From Candidatus Borrarchaeota archaeon (lineage in GTDB: Archaea; Asgardarchaeota; Sifarchaeia; Borrarchaeales; Borrarchaeaceae): DNA of 14,623 bases. The notes under the pieces were generated by a model that was given only the letters and a program-made list of their open reading frames with translations, ran no database searches and had not been told where the DNA came from. The stretch lies in contig JAEORY010000046.1 of NCBI GenBank assembly GCA_016840645.1, positions 1 through 14,623 of the forward strand, given 5' to 3'. Shown piece by piece: positions 7,719 to 14,579 of the stretch. The translations under genes were made by a program, and so were the position numbers. The first letter of the stretch is position 1; every line of letters begins with the position of its first letter.

Positions 7719-8114
7719 TATTAACAGGATAGCCTTGTTTTTTTTTTAATATCAAAGAAAAACGGGAGATTTGTCGGTATCATGTATGTACACTCGCTTT
7801 AAAGTCTAGAGGTCGTGTTTATGTTTCTGGATAGCATCAAGAAGTGTGTTAGCACAAATTCATAGGTAAACAGCTAAGATATCTTGATTATTTTAGATTA
7901 GTTTATACTTCAAAGTCTCCTTATTTATAACTTTTAAAAAAATCTTGGGTTGCGAATTGTCATACTACAAATCAAAACTATGAAAACAAGCACGATCACC
8001 ATAGAAATCTTTATTTTCCTAACAAGAACTTATTGAGAACTAATTTTCTTGGTTATATCTAATCAACAATTGCCGTGAAATCATTATCTAAAGATAAATT
8101 TCAGAGAGGGTCTC
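7719..8114. promoter_or_regulatory. Divergent intergenic region between the glycosidase and glycosyltransferase copy 2
   Basis: About 396 bases without a gene. It holds the T10/A10 homopolymer at 7738-7747 next to the glycosidase start, a TATA-like CTTTAAAG near 7798-7805, and AT-rich sequence around 7880-7950 that could carry promoters in either direction. GAGAGGG at 8104-8110 is a good ribosome binding site for the ATG at 8115. Nothing else coding or structured is evident. Confidence 0.4.
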
Positions 8115-9881
8115 ATGCTGAAAATTGATGGCTATGAAACACTAATTAACTTTATTATGCGCACGTTACTGAAAAAAGAGCAGGCTATCCTCGTAACTAT
8201 TTTAGCTTTAAATTTTGTTTTGAGGCTTTATGGTGTAATTGTTGATGTCGACTTCATTTTTCGTGAGGCTACTTACGGTATGGCTGCATGGAGGATTGTG
8301 GACGGAGAAATGCCTTACCGTGACTTTTTTCATGCTCAAGCTCCAGTGTCTCCCTTCTTGCTTGCTTTTATCTTCCTAATATTCGGGGTAGGTATCATTC
8401 AAGCAAGGTTGTTCTTGGTAGTTTTCACAACTTTTACGTGTTTCATGATCTTTTTAGTAGGACGAAAAATCGATTACAAAACAGGCTTGCTTGGAAGTAT
8501 AATTTTTGCAGTTGTTCCGTTCTCTGCCAGGTATGGTATGATGGCAGTAAATGATTTTATCGCTATGACTTTCTGTGTGATCGGTTACTATTTTCTAACA
8601 TCTGTCACTATGGGATATGTGAACAAAGGAGATCAGAGTGCAAAAAGGAATAACTTAGTCTTAGCGGGGCTTTTTGTTAGCATAGGAGTAATGATCAAAA
8701 TCATAGTTGCTCCAATGTTACTTGCTTTTATCGTTATTTTATTCGTAGAAGAGCAAATTAAAAAAACTGAATTTACCGATCAAGTAAAGAACATTGCCTT
8801 CCTCATTCTAGGATTTATAATTCCTATTTTACTTGTGTTTTCACCTTTTTACTTCCTATTTGGTGATACATTTACCACACAAGTGTTAGGACAACATTTG
8901 GGGAAGACTGTATTGCCTTGGGAAACGCGTTTAAGTACTCTTACGACAGTCTTAATAACAGAAAATCTTTATTTTTTTGTCTTTTTCTCAATTAGTGCTT
9001 TTTTTGCTGCACGAAAACCGTATGGGAGAGGCTTGATTATTTGCATTCTTTTCATGGTTTTTGCAGTATTTCTCTTTGTTCCACGGCAACAAATTAATTA
9101 TTACCAAGTAAATGTCATATGGATGGCTATGGTTTGCGGATTCTTTCCCTTCTCAGATGTTAAATCGCTAAATTTAAGATCAGCGCTATTGAGTGTTATT
9201 GTTTTCTTAGGCTTAATTATTCTAAACTTTACCATTTTTATCCGATTTTATCATCCTCGTTTTTATTTTCCGGTTCTGTCATTGCCTTTTTATAGTTATC
9301 CAAGCTATTATTTGATACTGCTAACTTTAGCAGCGTTATTAATTGCTTTAACTGTTTTTATCGTTCTATTAATCAAAGATGGACAATTTGATGGACTTAG
9401 AATTACGGATTCGGTAAAAGAGGTATTTTCTTCCCGTCACCAGATGTTAAGGAGTCTAAGAGGCCTTTTTAATTACAACGGAGTAAAGCTTGGTCTTGTA
9501 GTGTTCTTTATTCTGCTAATCACTGTAAGTAACTTAACCTATCCTCGTCTTTCCGAAAAAGATAAGAAAGCCATTGATTGGGTTAAAGCGAACACTTCCC
9601 CCGATGAATATGTTCTTGCTGATAATTTAAAAATTAATTTTAGAGCAAAAAGGAGAACTGCTTTTGCTGAAATTTCGAGAGAGCGAACGCATATTGGAGA
9701 TCTTACCGGAGAAATGTTTGTTCAAGCATGTTATGATTTTGATGTTAGAGTCGTTGTAAACACAGGATTTCTTTTTGGACAAGATGATACCTATGATGTT
9801 TTCTTAGAGTTTCTTGAAGCTAATTATGTTCCAATTATAGAAGGTCACATAATCTATGTGCGCATAAGTCACTTGAAGTAA
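8115..9881 (+). CDS. GT39/PMT-like polytopic membrane glycosyltransferase, copy 2
   Basis: A 588-residue paralogue of the genes at 3574 and 9994. The same blocks occur in the same order: a first helix ending FVLRLYG, the outside loop IFREATYGMAAWRIVDGEM with PYRDFFHAQAPVSPF, NDFIAMTFCVIGYYFLTS, the KIIVAP helix, the FSPFYFLFG segment, RKPYGRGLIICILFMVF, and a soluble tail of about 105 residues after the last helix (SEKDKKAIDWVKANTSPDEY, then KINFRAKRRTAFAEIS). Its own peculiarity is the loop around IRFYHPRFYFPVLSLPFYSY, where copies 1 and 3 share an unrelated segment with YFDHYLS or YLDHYLS. The ATG at 8115 has GAGAGGG just upstream; an in-frame ATG at 8157 would align better with copy 3. The sugar and acceptor are unknown. 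Confidence 0.87.
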   Translation: MLKIDGYETLINFIMRTLLKKEQAILVTILALNFVLRLYGVIVDVDFIFREATYGMAAWRIVDGEMPYRDFFHAQAPVSPFLLAFIFLIFGVGIIQARLFLVVFTTFTCFMIFLVGRKIDYKTGLLGSIIFAVVPFSARYGMMAVNDFIAMTFCVIGYYFLTSVTMGYVNKGDQSAKRNNLVLAGLFVSIGVMIKIIVAPMLLAFIVILFVEEQIKKTEFTDQVKNIAFLILGFIIPILLVFSPFYFLFGDTFTTQVLGQHLGKTVLPWETRLSTLTTVLITENLYFFVFFSISAFFAARKPYGRGLIICILFMVFAVFLFVPRQQINYYQVNVIWMAMVCGFFPFSDVKSLNLRSALLSVIVFLGLIILNFTIFIRFYHPRFYFPVLSLPFYSYPSYYLILLTLAALLIALTVFIVLLIKDGQFDGLRITDSVKEVFSSRHQMLRSLRGLFNYNGVKLGLVVFFILLITVSNLTYPRLSEKDKKAIDWVKANTSPDEYVLADNLKINFRAKRRTAFAEISRERTHIGDLTGEMFVQACYDFDVRVVVNTGFLFGQDDTYDVFLEFLEANYVPIIEGHIIYVRISHLK

Positions 9882-9993
9882 AAATAAAAAATAATGAAAA
9901 AAGTAAATTTGCAGTATATGTTCAATAACACAAAAATTTCAACATCTGAAGATTAAATTCAAATATAAACTTCTAAAGTAAACTGGTGAGTTA

Positions 9994-11673
9994 ATGAAAA
10001 AAGAACATATTATTCTCACGTTTATACTTATCCTAGCTTTCATACTAAGGTTTTACGGCGTTGTTGTCGATGTTCTCCCTCATTTCCGGGAAGCAACATA
10101 TGGTATGGCTGCATGGAGAATTGTAGAAGGTGAAATTCCTTATCGTGATTTTTATCATGCCCAGCCTCCTATTTCCCCTTTTTTGCTTGCGTTTGTGTTT
10201 CTACTATTTGGAGTTGGCGTCATTCAAGGAAGGTTATTCTTGGTATTCTTTACGACTTTTTCGACGTTGATGATCTATTTAGTTGGAAAAAGAATTGATT
10301 ATAAAACAGGTTTACTAGGAGGATTAGTCTTTGCAGTTGCTTCAGTTTCCGTCACATATGGTATGAGGGTACTAAATGATTTTATTGCTATGACATTTTG
10401 TGTAATAGGTTACTATTTTCTAACATCAGTCTTAATGAACTATAATGAAAGGGATGTTTCTGCTGAAAGGAACAATTTAGTTTTAGCAGGACTCTTTGTA
10501 GGTATTGGAATACTTGTAAAAACCATAGTTGTCCCAATATTCCTTGCTTTTATTGTAATTTTGATTATGGAAGGGACATTTGCAAAAGTCAATCCTTTCG
10601 ATCAGGTAAAAAATGCTATCTTTTTGACTATAGGGTTCATTCTGCCTTTTTTATTCATCATGTTACCCTTTTACTTAGTAATCGGCGATAGTTTTGTTGA
10701 ACAAGTTCTTGGACAGCATTTAGCAAAGGAATCAGTGCCGTTAATAGAACGTTGGATATTTCCCTTAAGATATTTAATCTTGGATAACTCGTATTTCTTT
10801 GCCTTCTTTGCTTTGAGTATTCCTTTTGCAATACGGAAACCACAAGGAAGAGGTTTAATCATTTGCGTTCTTTGTATGGCTTTAACTACGCTTTTATTTG
10901 TCCCAAGACAATATGCTAATTATTATGATGTAAATATACTATGGATGTCAATATCGTGTGGTTTCTTTCCCTTACCATCGTACAAATCGTTAAATTCAAA
11001 ATTAGTGACCGTAAATCTCATTATTGTTGCGAATTTGCTATTCTACAAGGTTTACCGACACTTTAATCTTTATGCGGCAAGGATAGCATATCTTGATCAT
11101 TACTTGTCACAATTGGCCCTTGTGACCACTTTTATTGGTCTAGCCGCTTTAACCGTTATTTTAATTGTAGATAGGAGATTTAACGAAGTTGCTACTAACA
11201 ATCAGCCTAAAAATTCTAAGTCCTTCCTTTATCAGTTTTTTAAGAGTCTAAGAAACATTTTCAGCCGAGATGGGATAAAGATAATCATTGTAATATCATT
11301 AATGTTTCTGATCGCTACAACCTATTTCTCATATTTCCCTATATCTGAAAAAGATCAGACTACTATAGATTGGATTAAAACAAACACCTCTCCAGATGAA
11401 TATATCCTATCTGATGATATGAAAATCAATTTTTGGGCAAAAAGAAGAAGCCCATTCGCTGAGATTTCAAAGGATCGAACAGACCTTGGTGAACTAACAG
11501 GAGAAATGTTCATCGAAGCGTGTTATGAGTTTGATATCAAAGTTGTTGTGAACGCAGGAAGAATGTTTGACTATCGCGATACCTATCTCATCTTCCTAGA
11601 CTTTCTTGAGGCAAATTATGCTCAAATCAAGATAGGTCACACAATTTATGTACGTACAACCTCCCTCCAATAA
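9994..11673 (+). CDS. GT39/PMT-like polytopic membrane glycosyltransferase, copy 3
   Basis: At 559 residues this is the shortest paralogue, with a compact N-terminus MKKEHIILTFILILAF that runs straight into the first helix, so its start (GGTGAG at 9985-9990) is the best defined of the three. The outside loop HFREATYGMAAWRIVEGEI with PYRDFYHAQPP carries Glu33, the likely catalytic base by analogy with GT-C enzymes, plus Asp26. After about eleven hydrophobic segments comes the soluble tail with SEKDQTTIDWIKTNTSPDEY and KINFWAKRRSPFAEIS. The gap to copy 2 is 112 bases and to the downstream prenyltransferase 69 bases, so all could belong to one transcriptional unit or have weak promoters of their own. 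Conservation of the soluble tail in all copies suggests a shared acceptor or partner. Confidence 0.88.
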   Translation: MKKEHIILTFILILAFILRFYGVVVDVLPHFREATYGMAAWRIVEGEIPYRDFYHAQPPISPFLLAFVFLLFGVGVIQGRLFLVFFTTFSTLMIYLVGKRIDYKTGLLGGLVFAVASVSVTYGMRVLNDFIAMTFCVIGYYFLTSVLMNYNERDVSAERNNLVLAGLFVGIGILVKTIVVPIFLAFIVILIMEGTFAKVNPFDQVKNAIFLTIGFILPFLFIMLPFYLVIGDSFVEQVLGQHLAKESVPLIERWIFPLRYLILDNSYFFAFFALSIPFAIRKPQGRGLIICVLCMALTTLLFVPRQYANYYDVNILWMSISCGFFPLPSYKSLNSKLVTVNLIIVANLLFYKVYRHFNLYAARIAYLDHYLSQLALVTTFIGLAALTVILIVDRRFNEVATNNQPKNSKSFLYQFFKSLRNIFSRDGIKIIIVISLMFLIATTYFSYFPISEKDQTTIDWIKTNTSPDEYILSDDMKINFWAKRRSPFAEISKDRTDLGELTGEMFIEACYEFDIKVVVNAGRMFDYRDTYLIFLDFLEANYAQIKIGHTIYVRTTSLQ

Positions 11674-11713
11674 GTAATAGTCGAAAATAGAAGCTCTTAT
11701 AATAAATGAAGAC

Positions 11714-11720
11714 TTTTTAA
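11714..11720 (+). promoter_or_regulatory. Possible TATA element for the UbiA gene
   Basis: TTTTTAA lies 23-29 bases before the ATG at 11743, and no clear Shine-Dalgarno precedes that ATG (AGAGACTGATTTAA). This spacing is what a leaderless archaeal transcript would have. Confidence 0.35.
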
Positions 11721-11742
11721 TCATAAATAGAGACTGATTTAA

Positions 11743-12612
11743 ATGCCTGAGATGATTTCAAAAATTTTATCAATCATTGAAACAAGCAGACCGATTATTT
11801 GGCTTTTTGCAGTCGGAACGGCATTTTGTGGAATGCTCATGGCATTGAAAAGCGTTCCACCTTTCTATGAGTTTCTTCTAATGTGCATAGCGATGATTTC
11901 TGCAACGTTTTCTGCTAATCTAGTTAATGCTGCAACTGATGTCGAAGTTGATAAAATTAATAAGCCTAATCGACCGCTTCCTGAAGGCCGAGTAACTGTT
12001 CGTGAGAGCTTTGTGATAGGAATCTTTTGTCTAATATTAACTTTGATTATCTCTTTGCTATTTGGAATTGTATCTTTCCTAATTGCCATAGTTGGTCTAA
12101 CTTTTGCGGTAATTTATTCTGTTCCACCAATTGCTCTAAAGGAGAGGGGACTTCTAGCAAATATTTCACTGGCATTCAGTTACAGTACACTCATTTTCCT
12201 TTGGGGCTGGGCAATAGTTGCTCCGCTTATATTAGAATTAATTGTAATCATAATATTGGTTTTTCTGCTTATTCAGATCAGCGCCGCAAACATAATAAAA
12301 GATTTAGTTGACTATGAAGGCGATCTTATAACTAGACGAACGGTTCCAGGTCAATTGGGATTGAAAAAGACAATAATAGTTATTACACCATTTATGGTAG
12401 GAATCTATTTTCTTATTCCTGTATTATGGTTGTTCAAAGTTTTTTCATGGCATTATTTACCAATTTCCTTAATATCGCTATGGGGTATCGCTATAATCGT
12501 TTTTTTGTATAAGCAACCATCAAAGGATCGGCGAATTAAAGCCTTTCTTCATGCTTTTTTCATGTCTTTGTTATCCGAGTTTTTATTTGCTGGCGCCTAT
12601 GTCCTTAGTTAA
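11743..12612 (+). CDS. UbiA-family prenyltransferase (digeranylgeranylglyceryl phosphate synthase-like)
   Basis: A 289-residue integral membrane prenyltransferase with about nine hydrophobic helices, the family's usual size. The two aspartate-rich motifs that bind prenyl diphosphate through magnesium are present: NAATDVEVDKINKPNRPLPEG (Asn62, Asp66, Asp70) and KDLVDYEGDLITRR (Asp187, Asp190, Asp194). The short INKPNRPLPEGRV and VPGQLGLKKT surroundings are most like archaeal DGGGP synthase, which adds the second geranylgeranyl chain in ether-lipid synthesis. First-motif spacing N-x3-D-x3-D differs slightly from the common NDxxDxxxD, because alanine replaces the first aspartate. Its position directly after three polyprenyl-phosphate-sugar-type glycosyltransferases leaves open a role in making a lipid carrier or lipid-linked sugar instead, as other UbiA members do. 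Confidence 0.87.
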   Translation: MPEMISKILSIIETSRPIIWLFAVGTAFCGMLMALKSVPPFYEFLLMCIAMISATFSANLVNAATDVEVDKINKPNRPLPEGRVTVRESFVIGIFCLILTLIISLLFGIVSFLIAIVGLTFAVIYSVPPIALKERGLLANISLAFSYSTLIFLWGWAIVAPLILELIVIIILVFLLIQISAANIIKDLVDYEGDLITRRTVPGQLGLKKTIIVITPFMVGIYFLIPVLWLFKVFSWHYLPISLISLWGIAIIVFLYKQPSKDRRIKAFLHAFFMSLLSEFLFAGAYVLS

Positions 12613-12621
12613 GATTTTCCT

Positions 12622-12960
12622 GTGACATCCTCCCCAGCCTTTCGGCTGGGGCTTCCAGCTTTCCATTGTAGTTCTCGCTCCCTCACGGGAGGCGACGCTT
12701 CGCCACTGTCCCTACATATATGGGCTTACGGAAACTTACCAGGTTGCACACGCTACTCACTCTTATCCTGCCCCTTGATTATTTGCCTGCAGAAGGCTAT
12801 TGACTTTTACCTGCCGGATCGACAGGTTAGCAAACTGCACAACTAAGGGGACTCTCTTGCCACGCCGGATAAGACCTCATGTACGGGCATCCTTACGTTT
12901 AGCCCTGTCACTTACTGACTGGTTACTTACAGGAGGATATACCTCCACTCAGTCGGGCAT
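12622..12960 (-). ncRNA. Candidate orphan TnpB-type guide-RNA scaffold
   Basis: The minus strand holds a chain of hairpins: 12632-12651 (eight-base GC stem with GAAA loop), 12678-12691 (CTCCC/GGGAG with GTGA loop), 12691-12704 (GGCGA/TCGCC), 12785-12797, 12809-12827 (seven-base stem) and nested stems at 12917-12954. Two loops are GNRA only on the minus strand, and one stem has a G-U pair there where the plus strand has a C-A mismatch, so the RNA is probably minus. The motif GTAGGGA (12709-12715) precedes the terminal hairpin, as GTAGGGA at 3165-3171 does in tnpB. The final 30 bases match the tnpB right end in layout. The 5' limit is unknown. A guide would come from the flank below 12622, the end of the ubiA-like gene. 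Confidence 0.5.
12632..12651 (-). repeat. Perfect eight-base-pair hairpin with GAAA tetraloop
   Basis: CCCCAGCC at 12632-12639 is the exact inverse of 12644-12651, around a four-base loop that reads GAAA on the minus strand. It forms the right-end hairpin of the short element and probably the 3' hairpin of its RNA. Lying just after the ubiA-like stop it could also affect the 3' end of that transcript. Confidence 0.85.
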
Positions 12961-13201
12961 TACGGGTACACTCACGGTACCACGTATAGGTTTCCAAAAA
13001 ACTATAAAAAGCCAGCGGCTTTCATCCCCTCCCTCTCAGAAGGGGACTTCCCGCCGATAAAAGTTAAAATCAATTTTGTGAAAACTGAATTCGGAAATAG
13101 TCTATGAAATATTAACTAACTTCTGAAACAAATTGAAGGTCAGCAATACTTGTATCCTTTGATCTACTACACTTAATTGAATGGCTAGGCCCTTCATAGA
13201 A

Positions 13202-14425
13202 TCACCCCAAGGAAACTCCCCTGTTTACCGAGGAGAGGAATTGCGTTCTAAAGGATATCTTTGTGAGGATGTGACAATCTTCTTTTTTACCGCTTTGTGT
13301 AAGTCTTTTTCCAGTACTTACACAATGTAAACTTAACCGATTGTTCAGATTTCCGCCCACATAACATAAACCATGCTTTTTGTGGCATATTAAGGTGCCG
13401 CGTTTTAGCCCTAATGAGATTGTCCCGCCGTACCTCTTTCGTATGCCGCCTTGTGAAAACTGCAGCCGGTGTAACTGTCGTCGGTGAAATCGTATCGGTT
13501 CTACATAATAGAGACCGGTTGTAGAAGGATTTTTCGCCCCTGTTATGGCGGCGGCCATTACCCAAGCATCTACACAATGCGTTTCAAACGCCACCTTTGA
13601 TTTATTTGGTGATTTCTTCAGTCCAAAAGCCTCCCGTAATTGTTTGGTTTCGTGGCCTTGTATGGTGATGAGGATGAGCCCTAGTTTTTCTAGTTCTGCA
13701 TAAAAATAGTGTTTACCAACTTCCAGCGGACTGAAATTGCGATTCCAGCCTCGCTGATTTTTCCGTGTTGTTGCCTTGACATCCTCGCTCACTGCGTATT
13801 GTAAGGGCAGGATTTTACACAACTGATGGACAAGTCGTAACTTTGCGTCCCATCTCGCCTTTGTTGAGGGTGGTAAAAACGTTTTATTATTCCGCCTGTT
13901 TTTCTTAGATTTTCTTCGACGGTTTTTTCTATATCTTCGTACTCTACGCATAATTTTACGCTGTGCTACTGCCTTTTTTACCCAGTCTACCGCTTTTGAC
14001 ATCAGGTTAAGCACCGTGTCCTCTATTCCGACGACTGAAAACCCCTCGAATTTCGTGCCGGGATGGTTGGGATCGAACTCTAATTGGAGGTAAAATATGC
14101 CCAATTTATTACGTTTCTTAATGGCTTTTTCTTGTTCGAGAATTTTCCTCGCCTTTGTCGGTCTGCACGGCATTAGTGGTATTCCGCTTTTGCTAACGAC
14201 AGGAATTCTACCGATTGCGGTCTCCCTGCCCGAGTCGAGTGTCCCTTTGCCAATGCCAAGTAGGCTTAGCCTCTTGATGATGAGAGACATGACATTCAGT
14301 GGTTCTATCGAAGAGGAGGGGACTAGGGAGGCATCCCCGACATTCTTGTAGCCCACAAGGCGTAGTTCTTGAAGTATTTCTTCTGAATTTAGGCTAGTCA
14401 AGACTTGTATTGCTGCCACCATCAC
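13202..14425 (-). CDS. isrB: IsrB-like RRXRR/RuvC RNA-guided nuclease-family protein (HNH-less IscB relative)
   Basis: A 407-residue protein from GTG at 14425 (ATG follows at once). The recognisable protein begins at about residue 73 with IPVVSKSGIPLMPCRPTKARK, the PLMP domain of the IscB/IsrB family. RuvC-I has Asp118 in LEFDPNHPGTKFEGFSVVG. The arginine-rich bridge helix RKIMRRVRRYRKNRRRKSKK spans about 157-176. RuvC-II has Glu214 in AVSEDVKATTRK. RuvC-III has ETHCVDAWVMA with His283 and Asp286. No HNH domain interrupts the RuvC halves, unlike IscB and Cas9, and this fits IsrB. IsrB proteins are omega-RNA-guided nickases of about 350 residues. The C-terminal HRRQLHR...RYGGT and LKRGTLICHKKHGLCYVGG blocks are the family's DNA-end/TAM recognition part. 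The first ~72 codons have no family resemblance and probably overlap the omega RNA. All catalytic positions seem present. Confidence 0.85.
   Translation of the reverse strand: MMVAAIQVLTSLNSEEILQELRLVGYKNVGDASLVPSSSIEPLNVMSLIIKRLSLLGIGKGTLDSGRETAIGRIPVVSKSGIPLMPCRPTKARKILEQEKAIKKRNKLGIFYLQLEFDPNHPGTKFEGFSVVGIEDTVLNLMSKAVDWVKKAVAQRKIMRRVRRYRKNRRRKSKKNRRNNKTFLPPSTKARWDAKLRLVHQLCKILPLQYAVSEDVKATTRKNQRGWNRNFSPLEVGKHYFYAELEKLGLILITIQGHETKQLREAFGLKKSPNKSKVAFETHCVDAWVMAAAITGAKNPSTTGLYYVEPIRFHRRQLHRLQFSQGGIRKRYGGTISLGLKRGTLICHKKHGLCYVGGNLNNRLSLHCVSTGKRLTQSGKKEDCHILTKISFRTQFLSSVNRGVSLG
13216..13235 (-). repeat. Right-end hairpin of the IsrB element
   Basis: CTCCCC (13216-13221) pairs with GAGGAG (13230-13235), with one G-T pair, around TGTTTACC. 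It lies within the last codons of isrB and is followed on the minus strand by TTTCCTTGGGGTGA. Confidence 0.6.
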
Positions 14426-14472
14426 ACGCCCCGTCCTTCAGGGCGGGGTTCTTGACCTGTTTGTGTATGTGT
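14215..14472 (-). ncRNA. Predicted IsrB omega RNA, overlapping the 5' part of the ORF
   Basis: In IscB/IsrB elements the omega RNA lies 5' of the coding region, with its guide taken from outside the left end. Here that would be minus-strand 14472 to 14457 (guide), then GTCAAGAACCCC at the left end, the hairpin 14429-14448, a stem at 14345-14359 (CTTGT/ACAAG), a stem at 14318-14338 (GGGGA/TCCCC) and a GC-rich part to about 14215, just before the PLMP coding sequence. The limits are inferred from the family; the stems are seen. Confidence 0.5.
14429..14448 (+). repeat. Left-end hairpin of the IsrB element
   Basis: CCCCGTCC (14429-14436) and GGGCGGGG (14441-14448) pair around TTCA, with a T-G wobble on the plus strand and a C-A mismatch on the minus strand. 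It lies only four bases upstream of the isrB GTG, so no room is left for a normal leader. Confidence 0.75.
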
Positions 14473-14562
14473 GATAAGAAAGATCTGATTGAACTAACAT
14501 AGAGCAAAATATCATTAAGAATTCCACAGTCCTTTTGTCTTAAAAATTTTTGTTGATAAAGC

Positions 14563-14579
14563 ATTCCTTTAAAAGGAAT
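14563..14579. promoter_or_regulatory. Perfect palindrome, possible operator or TATA-containing site
   Basis: ATTCCTTT and AAAGGAAT flank a single A. The core TTTAAAA is TATA-like. It lies in the AT-rich flank beyond the IsrB element (14457-14623), where no gene is visible, so it may belong to a gene outside the window. Confidence 0.25.

Larger units (their letters stand above)
12622..13058 (-). mobile_element. Short tnpB-less IS605-type element (MITE-like) carrying a structured RNA
   Basis: A GC-rich island of about 440 bases in AT-rich DNA, ten bases after the ubiA-like stop. Read on the minus strand, its two ends repeat the design of the TnpB element. The left end has GGGAAG, a hairpin (TCCCC/GGGGA, 13025-13046) and then GATGAA. 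The right end has GGAAGCC, a strong hairpin (12632-12651), then GG and a tip in GTCAC (12622-12626). No ORF inside is convincing. A non-autonomous derivative mobilised in trans by TnpA is the simplest reading. The exact left tip (about 13058) is estimated from the distance between hairpin and tip in the TnpB element. Confidence 0.6.
13203..14456 (-). mobile_element. IsrB-type (HNH-less IscB) insertion element
   Basis: The element is bounded on the upstream side of the gene by a hairpin at 14429-14448 followed by TTGAC (plus strand, 14452-14456), and on the downstream side by a hairpin at 13216-13235 (CTCCCC/GAGGAG) that overlaps the end of the ORF. The right tip near 13203 is approximate. No TnpA is encoded. 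The GC content is higher than in the AT-rich flanks 13059-13200 and 14457-14623, in which I see no gene. Confidence 0.6.

Noticed and set aside
12622..12720. Minus-strand translation (RDSGEASPPVREREL, then WKAGSPSRKAGED) as a TnpB C-terminus
   Set aside because: It has the flavour of TnpB C-termini and may be a relic, but a stop precedes it closely and no zinc ribbon or RuvC motif is found upstream, so it is not called as a gene.
12622..13060. Two overlapping plus-strand ORFs of 74 and 86 residues
   Set aside because: They lie across strong hairpins of the short element, have low-complexity Ser/Leu/Arg-rich translations and no ribosome binding sites.
13287..13577. 96-residue minus-strand ORF within isrB in another frame
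   Set aside because: Shadow of the isrB frame, which carries the conserved motifs.
14097..14351. 84-residue plus-strand ORF opposite the 5' part of isrB
   Set aside because: Antisense to the PLMP coding region and omega RNA; no family features and no ribosome site.
12622..14460. One composite element covering both the orphan RNA and isrB
   Set aside because: About 130 bases of AT-rich DNA separate them, each has its own pair of hairpin ends, and the RNA regions show no mutual similarity.
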